IMG/VR virus record: IMGVR_UViG_3300035698_029839
Span: 186,001-250,000 of that record
From: a virus
Reading direction: 5' to 3' (one strand)
DNA length: 64,000 nt
Part shown: positions 1-9,012 of the stretch, one piece after another
How positions within the stretch are numbered: position 1 is the first letter of the stretch
Layout: each line of letters begins with the position of its first letter
Translations under genes and position numbers: made by a program
Notes under the pieces: model-generated
What the model saw: the letters and a program-made list of their open reading frames with translations, nothing else
Told to the model about the DNA's origin: nothing
Database searches by the model: none

Positions 1-312
1 AAGATAAATAGTTTAAAAGAAAAAGTGGAAGAGTTAAAAAATATAGATTGGGAGGTAGTAGAAAAAGAAAGATTCGAAGAAGTAAAATTTAATGAAAGTC
101 TCTTTGCGAAAATGGATAATATTAAAGTAGAGAGAGACGGAATAAAAGAAGAAAATAAGAAAGTTAAAGTAGAAAATAAGAAAGTTAAAGTAGAAAATAT
201 TCTTATTCATGAGCAAAATTTAGATTTGCTTAAAACTATTAAAGATTTAAAAAGTCATTCTGATCGTTTTAAATTACTGGATCTCGGAATAGAATTGGAT
301 TACGATGAATAA
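1..312 (+). CDS. coiled-coil protein, 5' end outside window
   Basis: The frame is open to the left edge, so the true start probably lies outside the window; the GTG at 25 is only the first possible start inside it. The visible part is highly charged (Lys/Glu) with heptad-like spacing and a tandem KKVKVEN repeat, typical of a coiled coil. It overlaps the next gene by 8 bases, suggesting one transcript. No family recognised. Confidence 0.6.
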   Translation, partial: KINSLKEKVEELKNIDWEVVEKERFEEVKFNESLFAKMDNIKVERDGIKEENKKVKVENKKVKVENILIHEQNLDLLKTIKDLKSHSDRFKLLDLGIELDYDE

Positions 313-1300
313 AATTGTATGTGGAAATGCTTTAGATGAATTAAAAAAGTTAGAAGATGAAAGTATTGATCTTATCATTACTTCTCCTCCCTATTGGGGA
401 CAAAGAAATTATTCGGAACATTCAGATGAGATAGGAAATGAAAAATATGTTTTTGAGTATTTAGATAATCTAGAAATTGTTTTTGCTGAATGTTTAAGAG
501 TGTGTAAAATAACAGGTAGTATTATTTTTAATATTGGAGACAAATACATAAAAGGAGATCTTCATCTTATACCATATCGTTTTGCAATCAGGATGAAAGA
601 GAAATATCACCCTCCTCTAAAACTTATAAATGAGATTACATGGGTTAAGACTAATCCAACTCCCAGACAATATGATAAAAGATTAATTAGTGCTACAGAG
701 CCATTTTTTCATTTTGTTAAAAATAAAGATTACTATTATAATAGGACTGCTTTTTTAGATTATAATCAACCTATTAAAGCTAATACTTCTCCTAAAAAGG
801 GTGAGAAATATAGAAAAATGATATATGATTCTAATTTGACTATAAAAGAAAAATTTAATGCTTTATTAAGTCTTCAAAAGACTCAACGGGAGCTTCTTCA
901 GGGCAAAATAGCAGATTTTCGTATGAAGATACGAGGTATCCATAAGAAAGCCTTTGGAGGGCAATCTGGGGGTCGTAACAGCCAAATAGACAAGCAAGGA
1001 TATACTATAATTAGGATGTATGGAAAGAAGTTAAAAAGAGATGTTATAGAGAATTCTGTGGCAAATACAAAAAATATTGATCATCCAGCGGTTTTTCCCT
1101 TGAAAGTGATTACGGAATTGGTTAAACTACTTTCTAAAGAGAATAGTGTCGTTTTAGATCCTTTTTGCGGTAGTGGACAGGTATGTTTGGCTGCTAAGTC
1201 TTTAAATAGAAGATATTTAGGTATAGATTTAAATAAAAAATACTGTGAATTAGCCATAAAAAGATTACTTGGCATAAATAAGGTAGAAAGTGTATTATGA
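305..1300 (+). CDS. site-specific DNA methyltransferase (N4-cytosine/N6-adenine type)
   Basis: Transfers methyl groups from S-adenosylmethionine to an exocyclic amino group in DNA. The catalytic motif TSPPYW is at about residues 27-32 and the SAM-binding motif DPFCGSGQ near the C-terminus, followed by the GIDLNKKYCELA strand. The catalytic-then-SAM order is that of beta-class enzymes. The ~330-residue length fits a complete enzyme, with a central target-recognition stretch. SPPYW is common in N4-cytosine enzymes, but specificity cannot be read from sequence. No restriction partner is adjacent; a role in masking phage DNA or epigenetic control is likely. The stop overlaps the next start (ATGA). 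Confidence 0.93.
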   Translation: MNKIVCGNALDELKKLEDESIDLIITSPPYWGQRNYSEHSDEIGNEKYVFEYLDNLEIVFAECLRVCKITGSIIFNIGDKYIKGDLHLIPYRFAIRMKEKYHPPLKLINEITWVKTNPTPRQYDKRLISATEPFFHFVKNKDYYYNRTAFLDYNQPIKANTSPKKGEKYRKMIYDSNLTIKEKFNALLSLQKTQRELLQGKIADFRMKIRGIHKKAFGGQSGGRNSQIDKQGYTIIRMYGKKLKRDVIENSVANTKNIDHPAVFPLKVITELVKLLSKENSVVLDPFCGSGQVCLAAKSLNRRYLGIDLNKKYCELAIKRLLGINKVESVL

Positions 1301-2094
1301 TTTACATTAGAAAAAATGGTATATTTTATGAGAATGATTATAAACCTGAGACTGAAAAATATATCATGATAAAAATTGAGAGTGTTATCCCTTATTTGAA
1401 TGAAGTAATTCGTATTGATGCAGGAATTACTCTGGAGGATTTGTTTTCTATAATAGAAGAAGATGAAGATATTTTTAATGTAGTATTTGGATCTCATCTA
1501 GGACATTTTCCTCTTCGTCCATTTATTGATGAGATTAATAAAAATTGTCTACCAGAGAGTAGGGAAGAATTAGAGTTTATTGAATTATCGTGGGTGGCAG
1601 AACAATTCGATTATAAAAAATTCTATGAAAAATTCAAAGATGAAAAAAGAGATGAGAATAATATTTTTACTACACCTTCAGAGCCAGATGGTAGCGAAGT
1701 AAATGAGATCGACATTAATGTAGATGTTCACGGTTGGGGCAAATATGAGCCACAAGAGGATGAGGTATACGAGGAAGGAGAAGAACCTCCGACTCGTACA
1801 TGTTATGGTATTGATTTTATTCCCTTATACAGATTAAAACATTTATCTATTAAACTAAATAAAGATTTTATCTTAAGAGAAGACAAATACGATGGTAAGG
1901 AAAATATTGTAGTGCAGGGAGAAAAAGAATTTACAGTTTTTGAGGTATTCGGAGAGATACTTTCAGAAATAACATTTGCTGGGTTGCCAGAAGATAGGGA
2001 CGAACAATGGAGAGATGTTCTGCTCGATGTAGAAGGTTATAAAGAAAAATTAGATAACGAAGAAAATGACGAAAAAGAAACGGAGAACTCATGA
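1297..2094 (+). CDS. hypothetical acidic protein
   Basis: A 265-residue protein translationally coupled to the upstream methyltransferase by an ATGA overlap and to the next gene by another. It is rich in Asp/Glu, notably around residues 130-165 and at the C-terminus, and has no membrane segment. No recognisable domain; internal ATGs exist but the coupling favours the first start. Confidence 0.75.
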   Translation: MIYIRKNGIFYENDYKPETEKYIMIKIESVIPYLNEVIRIDAGITLEDLFSIIEEDEDIFNVVFGSHLGHFPLRPFIDEINKNCLPESREELEFIELSWVAEQFDYKKFYEKFKDEKRDENNIFTTPSEPDGSEVNEIDINVDVHGWGKYEPQEDEVYEEGEEPPTRTCYGIDFIPLYRLKHLSIKLNKDFILREDKYDGKENIVVQGEKEFTVFEVFGEILSEITFAGLPEDRDEQWRDVLLDVEGYKEKLDNEENDEKETENS

Positions 2095-2609
2095 GAAGAA
2101 TATTATTTATAATTATTTGTGTTTTTAGTAGTTTAACATATGGAAGTTCTGTTTCTCCAACTTTTAATGGAAGTAGATCGCCTTGGCTTAATTTAATAGG
2201 CAATGATATACCAATTTATGTAGATTCAGGGACTGAAATAGGACTGACTAATTCTAATAATGGGACCACTCCATTCGATTTTATGTTTATCGTATGTTAT
2301 GGTAATCTTTCATTCGGTATTTCTAATGTTAGTAGTTATCCCGTAACTGGAGGTGTGCTTAACATGGGTATTAATGGGTCATCTCTCTTCTTAAATGGAA
2401 TTCATAATGGTGCGGGAAGCCCGATTATGGGTATTGATATGATTGGCGATGCTTATGTCCATGTTTATGAGAAAGATATAGCTTGTGGACAACCGAGTTG
2501 TTATTACGAAGAAATTGGGTCTTTCACAGTTGGTAATCCTGTTCCAGAATTATCTTCTATTATATTATTATCCTTAGGAGTGTTTGGGATTAGAGGTTGC
2601 CGTAATTAG
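2091..2609 (+). CDS. secreted protein with PEP-CTERM-like C-terminus
   Basis: Residues 1-19 form a signal peptide (Arg-Arg, hydrophobic core, small residues before SSVSP). The body is Gly/Asn/Ser-rich with predicted beta strands. The last ~22 residues read VPELSS, then a hydrophobic stretch, then RGCRN. This is the layout of PEP-CTERM/exosortase signals (VPEPSS, membrane segment, basic tail), with Leu in place of the second Pro. Such proteins normally sit on the surface of Gram-negative bacteria with exosortase, so it may have been captured from a host. Function unknown. Confidence 0.75.
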   Translation: MRRILFIIICVFSSLTYGSSVSPTFNGSRSPWLNLIGNDIPIYVDSGTEIGLTNSNNGTTPFDFMFIVCYGNLSFGISNVSSYPVTGGVLNMGINGSSLFLNGIHNGAGSPIMGIDMIGDAYVHVYEKDIACGQPSCYYEEIGSFTVGNPVPELSSIILLSLGVFGIRGCRN

Positions 2610-2652
2610 ATTTTATAAAAAGTTTTATATAATAAAAGTGTAAGGGATAAAA

Positions 2653-3153
2653 ATGACAGATAAAAAAGAACAAAATGTAGATGAAGATTTTGGAGATAAT
2701 TTAGCTTCTCTTATAGGAGCATTAGCAAAAGAAATGAAAGATAATCCCGTAAAGATGGAATCGGAATTCGAATATCCAATGGAATTTTTAGGTATTAAAA
2801 AACATCCATTAAAAAATATTAATGATAAAAAAACAGGATCGTTAGTACAAATAAGACCTTGTGCTGATGAGTACGGAGATAAAACATATCTCGGTATTTA
2901 TATAGGAGAAATTCCTATAGAATTTAATATTGGATTATATACAAAGACTAATATGCTAGCTATTACAGATATGACTAATCCTGCTATATTTGTACCTGAT
3001 CTTAAAAAAGTTATTTTTGGTTATGAGTCATGGTGGGGAGAGATAGAATCGGAAGAGCAACTTAAAGAAATAACAGATAACGATATTGATAATATCTGGT
3101 ACGTTAAAGCTTTGAAACAATTAAATGAAGAGAATAAAGAAAAAAAGTTATGA
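2653..3153 (+). CDS. hypothetical protein
   Basis: 166 residues, acidic, probably cytoplasmic. The middle (about 45-110) looks like a compact beta-rich domain (PLKNINDKKTGSLVQIRPC..TYLGIYIGEIP). A weak site lies upstream (taagggataaaa). No family recognised. Confidence 0.75.
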   Translation: MTDKKEQNVDEDFGDNLASLIGALAKEMKDNPVKMESEFEYPMEFLGIKKHPLKNINDKKTGSLVQIRPCADEYGDKTYLGIYIGEIPIEFNIGLYTKTNMLAITDMTNPAIFVPDLKKVIFGYESWWGEIESEEQLKEITDNDIDNIWYVKALKQLNEENKEKKL

Positions 3154-3162
3154 GAATTTAAG

Positions 3163-3291
3163 ATGGAAACTTATAGATGTCAATTTTGTGAAGAAGAAAG
3201 CCCTGTAAAAGAATGGACTAATGGTAGGAACGATTGTCCAAAATGTGGCATGAGTTATGATTGGCTATTGGCTCAAGATAGTGAAGAATAG
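3163..3291 (+). CDS. small zinc-ribbon protein
   Basis: A 42-residue reading frame with two CxxC knuckles (CQFC and CPKC) about 18 residues apart, the pattern of a single zinc ribbon. It fills the gap between two neighbours. Probably binds nucleic acid or a protein partner; specific role unknown. Confidence 0.6.
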   Translation: METYRCQFCEEESPVKEWTNGRNDCPKCGMSYDWLLAQDSEE

Positions 3292-3303
3292 GAGAGAGGA
3301 AAG

Positions 3304-3534
3304 ATGGACTGGAAACAGGAGCAGAAGATAATCAAATATCTAAATAAGATTAATGATGAGATTGAAGGAGTAGGACAACATATTGATTTTATAAAAGATG
3401 TTTCTAGACATTTAAGAGATGCAAGATTTGAAATCTTACAGGTTATTGGATTATTAAAATTGCATAATGATAAAGAAAATGGTAAAGAAGAAAATGGCAA
3501 AGAGAAAACTGTACAACATAGAATTGAAGAATAG
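3304..3534 (+). CDS. hypothetical helical protein
   Basis: 76 residues, mostly helical and charged, starting after GGAGAGAGGAAAG. The C-terminus overlaps the next gene in another frame. Function unknown. Confidence 0.6.
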   Translation: MDWKQEQKIIKYLNKINDEIEGVGQHIDFIKDVSRHLRDARFEILQVIGLLKLHNDKENGKEENGKEKTVQHRIEE

Positions 3535-3733
3535 AAAAACTGATCCTGGAGATAAATTGTCTTGGTTCACTCTTATAGAAGCTATGGCCGTTAGTATAAC
3601 ATTTACAAAAGGGTATATAGCTTGTAGTCAGGGTTATTATCCTTCTCCAGATATTCGGGTAGTTGATTATTTCTCTGGGGAAATTATTGAAGAAATAAAA
3701 GGGAATAGTGAAGTAACTGTAAATAAAAATTAA
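3494..3733 (+). CDS. hypothetical protein
   Basis: About 79 residues from ATG 3494 (MAKRKLYNIELKN); ATGs at 3467 and 3482 are possible but lie deeper in the previous gene and add only a Lys run. The fold looks beta-rich with LSWFTLIEAMAVSITFTKGYIACSQGY. No family recognised. Confidence 0.55.
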   Translation: MAKRKLYNIELKNRKTDPGDKLSWFTLIEAMAVSITFTKGYIACSQGYYPSPDIRVVDYFSGEIIEEIKGNSEVTVNKN

Positions 3734-3789
3734 ATGTGCTTTTTTCGTAAGAATCACCCACCAGGAAAATACTATTTTTGGAGAATAAA

Positions 3790-4092
3790 ATGAATGTAGA
3801 AATTTTAAAGCTTGTTAACGGAGATGATCTTATCTCTGATGTTAGTCGTGATGATGCAGGACATATCATTTTAGATAATCCTGCCAGGTTAGTGATGTTC
3901 CCATCAGATTCTGGAGATATGAGTCTAGCATTGCTTCCGTGGTGCCCTTATTCTGATAAAATAAATTTTACTATTAAAGAGGATCATGTTTTAACTAACA
4001 TACCTGTTCCACAAGAACTTTATGATGAATATAATGATAAGTTTGGTCCTGGTATTGTAACCCCACCTAGCCCTAGTGGTATCATAATTTAA
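3790..4092 (+). CDS. LSm-like (Sm fold) phage protein
   Basis: About 100 residues. The N-terminus (MNVEILKLVNGDDLISDV) and the following segment (ILDNPARLVMFPS..LALLPWCPYSD) match the pattern of small Sm-like proteins seen in large phages: gene-product beta strands, NPAR and PW.P motifs. The TTG at 3778 is inside the ribosome site (TTGGAG), so ATG 3790 is chosen. Sm-fold proteins usually form rings that bind RNA; the biochemical role here is inferred only. Confidence 0.65.
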   Translation: MNVEILKLVNGDDLISDVSRDDAGHIILDNPARLVMFPSDSGDMSLALLPWCPYSDKINFTIKEDHVLTNIPVPQELYDEYNDKFGPGIVTPPSPSGIII

Positions 4093-4102
4093 GGATTAAA
4101 AG

Positions 4103-4393
4103 ATGGAAAATAGAAAGCGAAAAGCATTACTTATTTTAGGGGTAACAGCATTTGTATCTATTATTATCTCTTTATTTCTAGGAATAATAATAGTGACTGT
4201 CTTTCCTCTTTTGGTAACTTTCTCATTAGTTTTAATAGGTATGCTGTGTAAATGGGGTATTGAATGGTGTATAAGAAATAGAGAAAGATTCAAATTTCGA
4301 GAAAGAACTAATAAGATAAAGAAAAAATTAAAAGTAGATGAAGGAATAAATGCTGTTAAAGAAAGTTATCAAATTTTGAAAGAAAAAAAATAA
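4103..4393 (+). CDS. small membrane protein with cytoplasmic coiled tail
   Basis: 96 residues. Two hydrophobic segments (about residues 8-30 and 33-50) are followed by a basic, helical tail rich in Lys/Arg/Glu. Probably sits in the host inner membrane with the tail inside. No family recognised. Confidence 0.65.
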   Translation: MENRKRKALLILGVTAFVSIIISLFLGIIIVTVFPLLVTFSLVLIGMLCKWGIEWCIRNRERFKFRERTNKIKKKLKVDEGINAVKESYQILKEKK

Positions 4394-4414
4394 GATATTC
4401 AGGAGTAATAAAAT

Positions 4415-5380
4415 ATGAGTGATATCATTTCAAGTGTATGGCAGATTTGTGACCAATTTATTTATGATGGGATAAGTAATTATGTCTCTATTAATGATGA
4501 GGGAATAAGTAGGGTAGCGGTGAACATAAAAAAAGAATTAGATGATATGAAGGATCACTGGTGGGGATATCCAAAGTGTTTTAAAGAAGATTCTTATGAG
4601 CTTCCTTATAAAATGATGTATTATGAGTTACTAGCTGATTCTATAAACTATCAGTATTGGTATGGTAAGCATGATATTAGGCCTAATGGAGCTTGTGCTA
4701 CTAAAATGTATGAGATTTTGGACAATGCATTTTATTCAGTTGAAACTCGAACTAGAGAGACTGTTGATTGTACAGGAGAGAATGTATGTGAAGAAGTTAC
4801 AAAAATTTTTATTGAAGATATATCAAAGGCAAGATTCCCTAATTTGGAAAATAGAGTAAAACACATAAAAGAAGTGTCGGCTCTTATTAAAAATAAGGAT
4901 TTAGATGTTATTAAAAATAAGGATTTAGATGTTGTTAATTATATATCTGATAAGATTTGTAAAAATGAGATGAGTATAGAAGAATTTTTAGATTTCATTA
5001 TCACAAAATTACCTGGTTATGCAGAAGATATGTTTTTGAAAAGAGCTTTTCTTTTACCGATTATGTTGTATAGGAGATTGCAATGGTTTAAAGATGATAT
5101 ACATCTTGTCCCTGTTCCAGCCGATTATCAAATTCCTAAAGTGCTGGAGGAAATGGAGTGTATTAATTATAGTTATACTCTTTCTGATAAGATACAAAAT
5201 GGAGAATTAATTCCTGCTGGATCTTTAGAAGAATGTGAAATTAGGGCAGCTACTATATTAGCATGTAAAAAGTTATCAGAATTGTCAGGACAGAAAATGT
5301 GTGACATTGATACATATTTATGGTTAAAAAGAAATGAAGTTGATAAACCATTCCACCTTACTGTTACCACAAATTATTAG
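4415..5380 (+). CDS. hypothetical protein with internal tandem repeat
   Basis: 321 residues, acidic, soluble. AGGAG lies upstream of the ATG. It contains a perfect 8-residue tandem duplication, IKNKDLDV twice (DNA about 4890-4935). Trp/Tyr-rich N-terminal half; no recognised domain. Followed after 9 bases by the GTG of the next gene. Confidence 0.75.
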   Translation: MSDIISSVWQICDQFIYDGISNYVSINDEGISRVAVNIKKELDDMKDHWWGYPKCFKEDSYELPYKMMYYELLADSINYQYWYGKHDIRPNGACATKMYEILDNAFYSVETRTRETVDCTGENVCEEVTKIFIEDISKARFPNLENRVKHIKEVSALIKNKDLDVIKNKDLDVVNYISDKICKNEMSIEEFLDFIITKLPGYAEDMFLKRAFLLPIMLYRRLQWFKDDIHLVPVPADYQIPKVLEEMECINYSYTLSDKIQNGELIPAGSLEECEIRAATILACKKLSELSGQKMCDIDTYLWLKRNEVDKPFHLTVTTNY

Positions 5381-5389
5381 GAGTAAATA

Positions 5390-5656
5390 GTGTCTGATTT
5401 ATTAGTGGGATGTAGAGTTATTATTGATGGAGAAGGCGAAGGTATTATAGTAAAATGAGACAGAGGGCCTCAAAATGATAAAATATTATGGGTTCTTTTT
5501 TCGGACGGACAATTATTTGGAAAACAAGCAGAGCATAGTTCTATAAGGATACATCCAGATGATGTTAAATTTATAGTAGCATTAAATAAAAATTATAAAC
5601 TTAGAGAAAAAATACTATCTCGAACTACAAACCGTCTTAATATTTTGGATTTATAA
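5390..5656 (+). CDS. hypothetical protein with in-frame TGA codon
   Basis: GTG at 5390 follows AGGAG at proper spacing. The frame runs 88 codons to TAA at 5654, overlapping the next ATG (TAATG), but codon 23 (5456-5458) is TGA. Both sides read as one compact protein (..GEGEGIIVK-[TGA]-DRGPQNDKILWVLFSDGQLFG..), and Trp would fit the beta-strand context. Options are TGA readthrough, a recent nonsense mutation, or two short peptides. Many neighbours use TGA as a stop, so a general code change is excluded. Confidence 0.55.
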
Positions 5657-6105
5657 TGAAAAACTTAAAAGAATTTAGTAAAGAATATTTCGAAGAAAAA
5701 AAGAAATATGATAAGAGAAAAAAAGTTTTAGAAGATAGACTTGAAATAGCAGAATCAAATTTAAGAAAACTTAGAAAACTAACTCCTGAGCGTATAATAA
5801 AGCCTCTTGCGAAGGCCATACAAAAAGAATTAAAAGCAAAAGCTTATTATGTGATAAATATAGATTCTATATTCTCGACTGTTACTGTGATCTGGGTATC
5901 AGAACCAGATATGAAAAAATGCAGGGAGGAACATAAGATAGCAAAACTTGAAATATTTATAGCATCATATGATGAAAAAGTATTTATAATAGAAAGAGGT
6001 GAAGATGATGAAATTTATTATAATAAGCAATGCCGAGGCAAAGGGGTGAAGTGGTTGGCTAAATATGCAAAACAAAATTCAATAGATGGCAGAAAAAAGA
6101 AATGA
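5656..6105 (+). CDS. hypothetical protein
   Basis: 149 residues. The first ~45 residues form a basic coiled coil, followed by a small alpha/beta region (YYVINIDSIFSTVTVIWVSEPDMKKC). Coupled to both neighbours by overlapping start/stop codons. No family recognised. Confidence 0.75.
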   Translation: MKNLKEFSKEYFEEKKKYDKRKKVLEDRLEIAESNLRKLRKLTPERIIKPLAKAIQKELKAKAYYVINIDSIFSTVTVIWVSEPDMKKCREEHKIAKLEIFIASYDEKVFIIERGEDDEIYYNKQCRGKGVKWLAKYAKQNSIDGRKKK

Positions 6106-6956
6106 CAACTAATATATATTTACAAAGTGATTTTCAAGAATCTTATGATAAGTATCTTCATGATCCTATGGGTAAAATCAGATGGAAAAGACTTTCTCGC
6201 GGAGGAAGAAATAGAAGAGAGATATTTAAATTATTAGAAAATTATGTAGGTGCTGTGGGAGGAAGGATAGATCATGTGGTTCCTCATGGAATAGTAAGGG
6301 ATTTATATGATAGGTATCGAGATGAAAGGATAATAGATGGTAAGGTTGAACGGAATTATAGATGGAAAGAACTTGGACTTCAACATTGTTTTAGAGATTT
6401 GGTTATTTATATAGATGAAATGGCACATAGGGGAGAAGGGAAAATAGCAGAAAATGTAGAAGGGGCACTTATTGAATATCCCGATCATTATGCTTCTGTT
6501 TTACTATCTGATAATAGAAATATTTATCCAACTTCAATATCTTATAGAGATTTGTATATCGGAGATCAAATATTTAGATTAAAATATCAATCTCTTACTG
6601 ATGGATGGAGATCTAATTGTGGGTATGTTAATATAATTTATGAAAATAGATCTCATTTATATGAGAATCAATTTACTCCTGCTTTTACAAAAAAAGAAGG
6701 GATACATATAATATCTCCTATTTTTGCTTTTGATTATATCGAAGTGAATGTAGAAAGAAGTCAATATCCTGATGGTATTCCAGAAAGATTTTATGTAGAT
6801 TTTAATGAAGCTCCTGGAATACCTGAAGAAGTAGTAGTTTGTAAACTTGGTCATGAGAGATACGGAGAGTTAATTTCATTCTATGATCTTATTTCAGAAA
6901 AAGAAATTTCCGAAATAATAGAAAAAACTTTGAAAAGTGAAAAGATATTGTTATAA
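6102..6956 (+). CDS. hypothetical protein
   Basis: 284 residues, soluble, with a basic N-terminal stretch (RWKRLSRGGRNRREIF) and several aromatic-rich strands. It overlaps the previous gene (ATGA) and the following ATPase gene (TAATG), so it probably works alongside the ATPase as a partner or substrate. No recognised family. Confidence 0.75.
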   Translation: MTTNIYLQSDFQESYDKYLHDPMGKIRWKRLSRGGRNRREIFKLLENYVGAVGGRIDHVVPHGIVRDLYDRYRDERIIDGKVERNYRWKELGLQHCFRDLVIYIDEMAHRGEGKIAENVEGALIEYPDHYASVLLSDNRNIYPTSISYRDLYIGDQIFRLKYQSLTDGWRSNCGYVNIIYENRSHLYENQFTPAFTKKEGIHIISPIFAFDYIEVNVERSQYPDGIPERFYVDFNEAPGIPEEVVVCKLGHERYGELISFYDLISEKEISEIIEKTLKSEKILL

Positions 6957-8563
6957 TGGGAATATGGTTAACAAAAAAACAATATACTAGGTATATTAAT
7001 TTTACTACGGATACAGGTAAGGAATTAGCAGATATGAATAATACCCCAGTTAAATCACCAGTGAGACACAATAATAATTTAAGTACGGCTATACAATCAG
7101 AAGTTGTAAGAAAAACAGAATTTTTGGATGATGAATATCCTTTCGGTGATTGTGAGGAGGCTCAGGTGGAAGGTGGAGCGGCTGAAACAATGAATTTAGA
7201 AGAAAAAAACAAGCAAATAGAAGAGAACTTAGCGAAAGTTAAATTTGCAGATCAAATTAAGATAGATTTTATACCCTCTATTGATTATAGAATATTGTGT
7301 AGATTTCTAGGTGTTACTACTGTAAATGACATAAAGAACCATCCCTTTCAGTCCCATCCACTTATTACTTTGATATTAATGGAGAGTCTTAATGGGTTTA
7401 TGGAACAAGAAGGATATGAAATGGTTGGAGAATTAAATTTTGACAATCATGGTAATTCTGTACCTCCTGATAAGAATCCATGGAACGTAAGGGGCAAAGA
7501 AACCACCTTTACTATAACTGGTTTTTTATTCTTTGAAAAAATAAAAGGAGAGAAGAAGGACAATGTCTCATTCTTTTTATTCTCAGATCTTGAAAGAGGT
7601 GGAGCTTCTATTACTTGTTATAGCACAGATACTAACAAATCTAAAGATATTGTTAATGATTTGCAAATATATTCCAAAAAGAACAATTGTTTAAGAGGAG
7701 CGAAACTTAAAGATGTAAACATGATTACTGCTTCTTTTTCTGAGGTAGATCTTAGAGCAGAAGATTCAAGACCAGAGTATACTTGGGACAATTATTACTA
7801 TTCTGATGAAATTAAAGATTTATTTCAATTAGAGGTTTTTGATTTTGTTGAAAATGTAAAAAAATATAACGAATGTAATATTTATAAAAGAGGGATCATT
7901 TTGCATGGTAGGCCAGGGTGTGGAAAAACCACAATCGGTAATATCCTCTGTAATATGACCCCTAACAATACGGTAATATGGATAACTCCTGAAATTTTAT
8001 CAGAGAACAATTATAAAGCTATGTCTTCGATAAAAGCTCTTTATAAATTAGCTGATTTTCTTTCGCCATGTATCATTATGCTTGAAGATTTAGATTTGTT
8101 TAGTCAGGACAGGGAAAGAGGTGGAGATGTTATTTCTCTTGGGGCGCTGATGAATATTCTTGATGGTGTTAATACTATTTCTAATTCTGTCACTATTGGC
8201 ACTACAAATAGATTGGGATCTATTGAAACAGCATTAAGAAATAGACCTGGCCGATTTGATAGAATAATAGAGATAGAATCTCTTTCAAAAGATCTTAGGA
8301 CCAAGATGTTTAAAGAAAGATTAAAAGAATGGAAAGTTTCTAAAAACACTTTAGATTATGTTGCTGATAAAACCGACGAATGGACAGGTGCAGAAGTACA
8401 AGAGTTTATTAATAGTCTTAATCTCAAACACATTAGTAGTAAAAGAAAAATCAAAAAGATGAGTCAGTCATGGGCAGAAGAGATTATAGGCACTTTGAGT
8501 AATTTCGGTGTCGGAGGATCTAGTTCTGGTTTCGGCTTCGGTGGAAAAATTAAAAATGATTGA
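6956..8563 (+). CDS. AAA+ ATPase (BCS1/CDC48-like)
   Basis: 535 residues. The N-terminal ~280 residues are unique; the C-terminal AAA+ module has Walker A GRPGCGKTT (about 317-325), Walker B IIMLEDLDLF (about 371-380), sensor-1 TTNR and the arginine-finger segment RNRPGRFDRIIEI (about 430-442). This order is typical of unfoldases and BCS1-like ATPases. The tail is Gly/Ser-rich (GVGGSSSGFGFGG). Likely remodels a protein or nucleoprotein complex in an ATP-dependent ring; substrate unknown. Coupled upstream by TAATG and overlaps the next small gene. Confidence 0.9.
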   Translation: MGIWLTKKQYTRYINFTTDTGKELADMNNTPVKSPVRHNNNLSTAIQSEVVRKTEFLDDEYPFGDCEEAQVEGGAAETMNLEEKNKQIEENLAKVKFADQIKIDFIPSIDYRILCRFLGVTTVNDIKNHPFQSHPLITLILMESLNGFMEQEGYEMVGELNFDNHGNSVPPDKNPWNVRGKETTFTITGFLFFEKIKGEKKDNVSFFLFSDLERGGASITCYSTDTNKSKDIVNDLQIYSKKNNCLRGAKLKDVNMITASFSEVDLRAEDSRPEYTWDNYYYSDEIKDLFQLEVFDFVENVKKYNECNIYKRGIILHGRPGCGKTTIGNILCNMTPNNTVIWITPEILSENNYKAMSSIKALYKLADFLSPCIIMLEDLDLFSQDRERGGDVISLGALMNILDGVNTISNSVTIGTTNRLGSIETALRNRPGRFDRIIEIESLSKDLRTKMFKERLKEWKVSKNTLDYVADKTDEWTGAEVQEFINSLNLKHISSKRKIKKMSQSWAEEIIGTLSNFGVGGSSSGFGFGGKIKND

Positions 8564-8717
8564 ATACGTTAGTACACCTGATAATTGTCCATTTCGAAGA
8601 ATAGATTTTGATGGTTTTCCAGATGGCTGTAAATTTGATGAAACAGAATGTTTAGATGATGATTTCCCTGAAGATTGTCCTTTAAGAAATGAAGATATTA
8701 TAGTTAAAAAAGATTAA
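8556..8717 (+). CDS. small Cys/Asp-rich protein
   Basis: 53 residues from ATG 8556, overlapping the end of the ATPase gene. Cys residues are spaced NCPFRR..GCKFDE..ECLDDD..DCPLRN, suggesting metal binding. The last gene before a strong terminator. Function unknown. Confidence 0.65.
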   Translation: MIEYVSTPDNCPFRRIDFDGFPDGCKFDETECLDDDFPEDCPLRNEDIIVKKD

Positions 8718-8742
8718 GACAACTGCCGAGTCCGCAACGGTT

Positions 8743-8791
8743 CCCAGCTTCCTCTTGTAAAATAGTTTTCTGTAGGAAGCTGGGATTTTTT
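8743..8791 (+). terminator. rho-independent terminator
   Basis: Perfect 11-bp stem (CCCAGCTTCCT with AGGAAGCTGGG) followed by T6. Ends the 1-8.7 kb operon. Confidence 0.92.
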
Positions 8792-8920
8792 AAAAAGATT
8801 AAAGTTCAAAAGTGATTGTGACGATAAGAAAACAGAGAGTTATCTTTTAATTCTTTAACTTCTTATTATATATGGAGTTATAGCTTTTTTCAAAAAATAA
8901 TAAAAAATGTTATTTTCTAT

Positions 8921-8948
8921 TTGACTTAAAAGTAGAAAGTAGTATAAT
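8921..8948 (+). promoter_or_regulatory. sigma70-like promoter of the Ro60 gene
   Basis: TTGACT, 16-nt spacer containing AAAGTAGAAAGTAG, TATAAT. It lies just after a terminator and before the Ro-like gene, giving it separate transcription with a ~50-nt leader. Confidence 0.85.
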
Positions 8949-9012
8949 TGCCAAAGTAGAAATTAGTATATCTAAAATAGTTAATTAGGTTGATTTTTAA
9001 AGGAGAAATAAA

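Noticed and set aside
1081-1497. Minus-strand open frames (for example 1081-1497, 3443-3757, 35405-36013, 38373-38687)
   Set aside because: They lie opposite well-supported genes, lack ribosome sites and have low-complexity Phe/Ser/Leu translations typical of AT-rich antisense shadows.
4885-4935. Tandem 24-bp repeat as a regulatory element
   Set aside because: It lies in frame inside a gene and simply duplicates eight residues.
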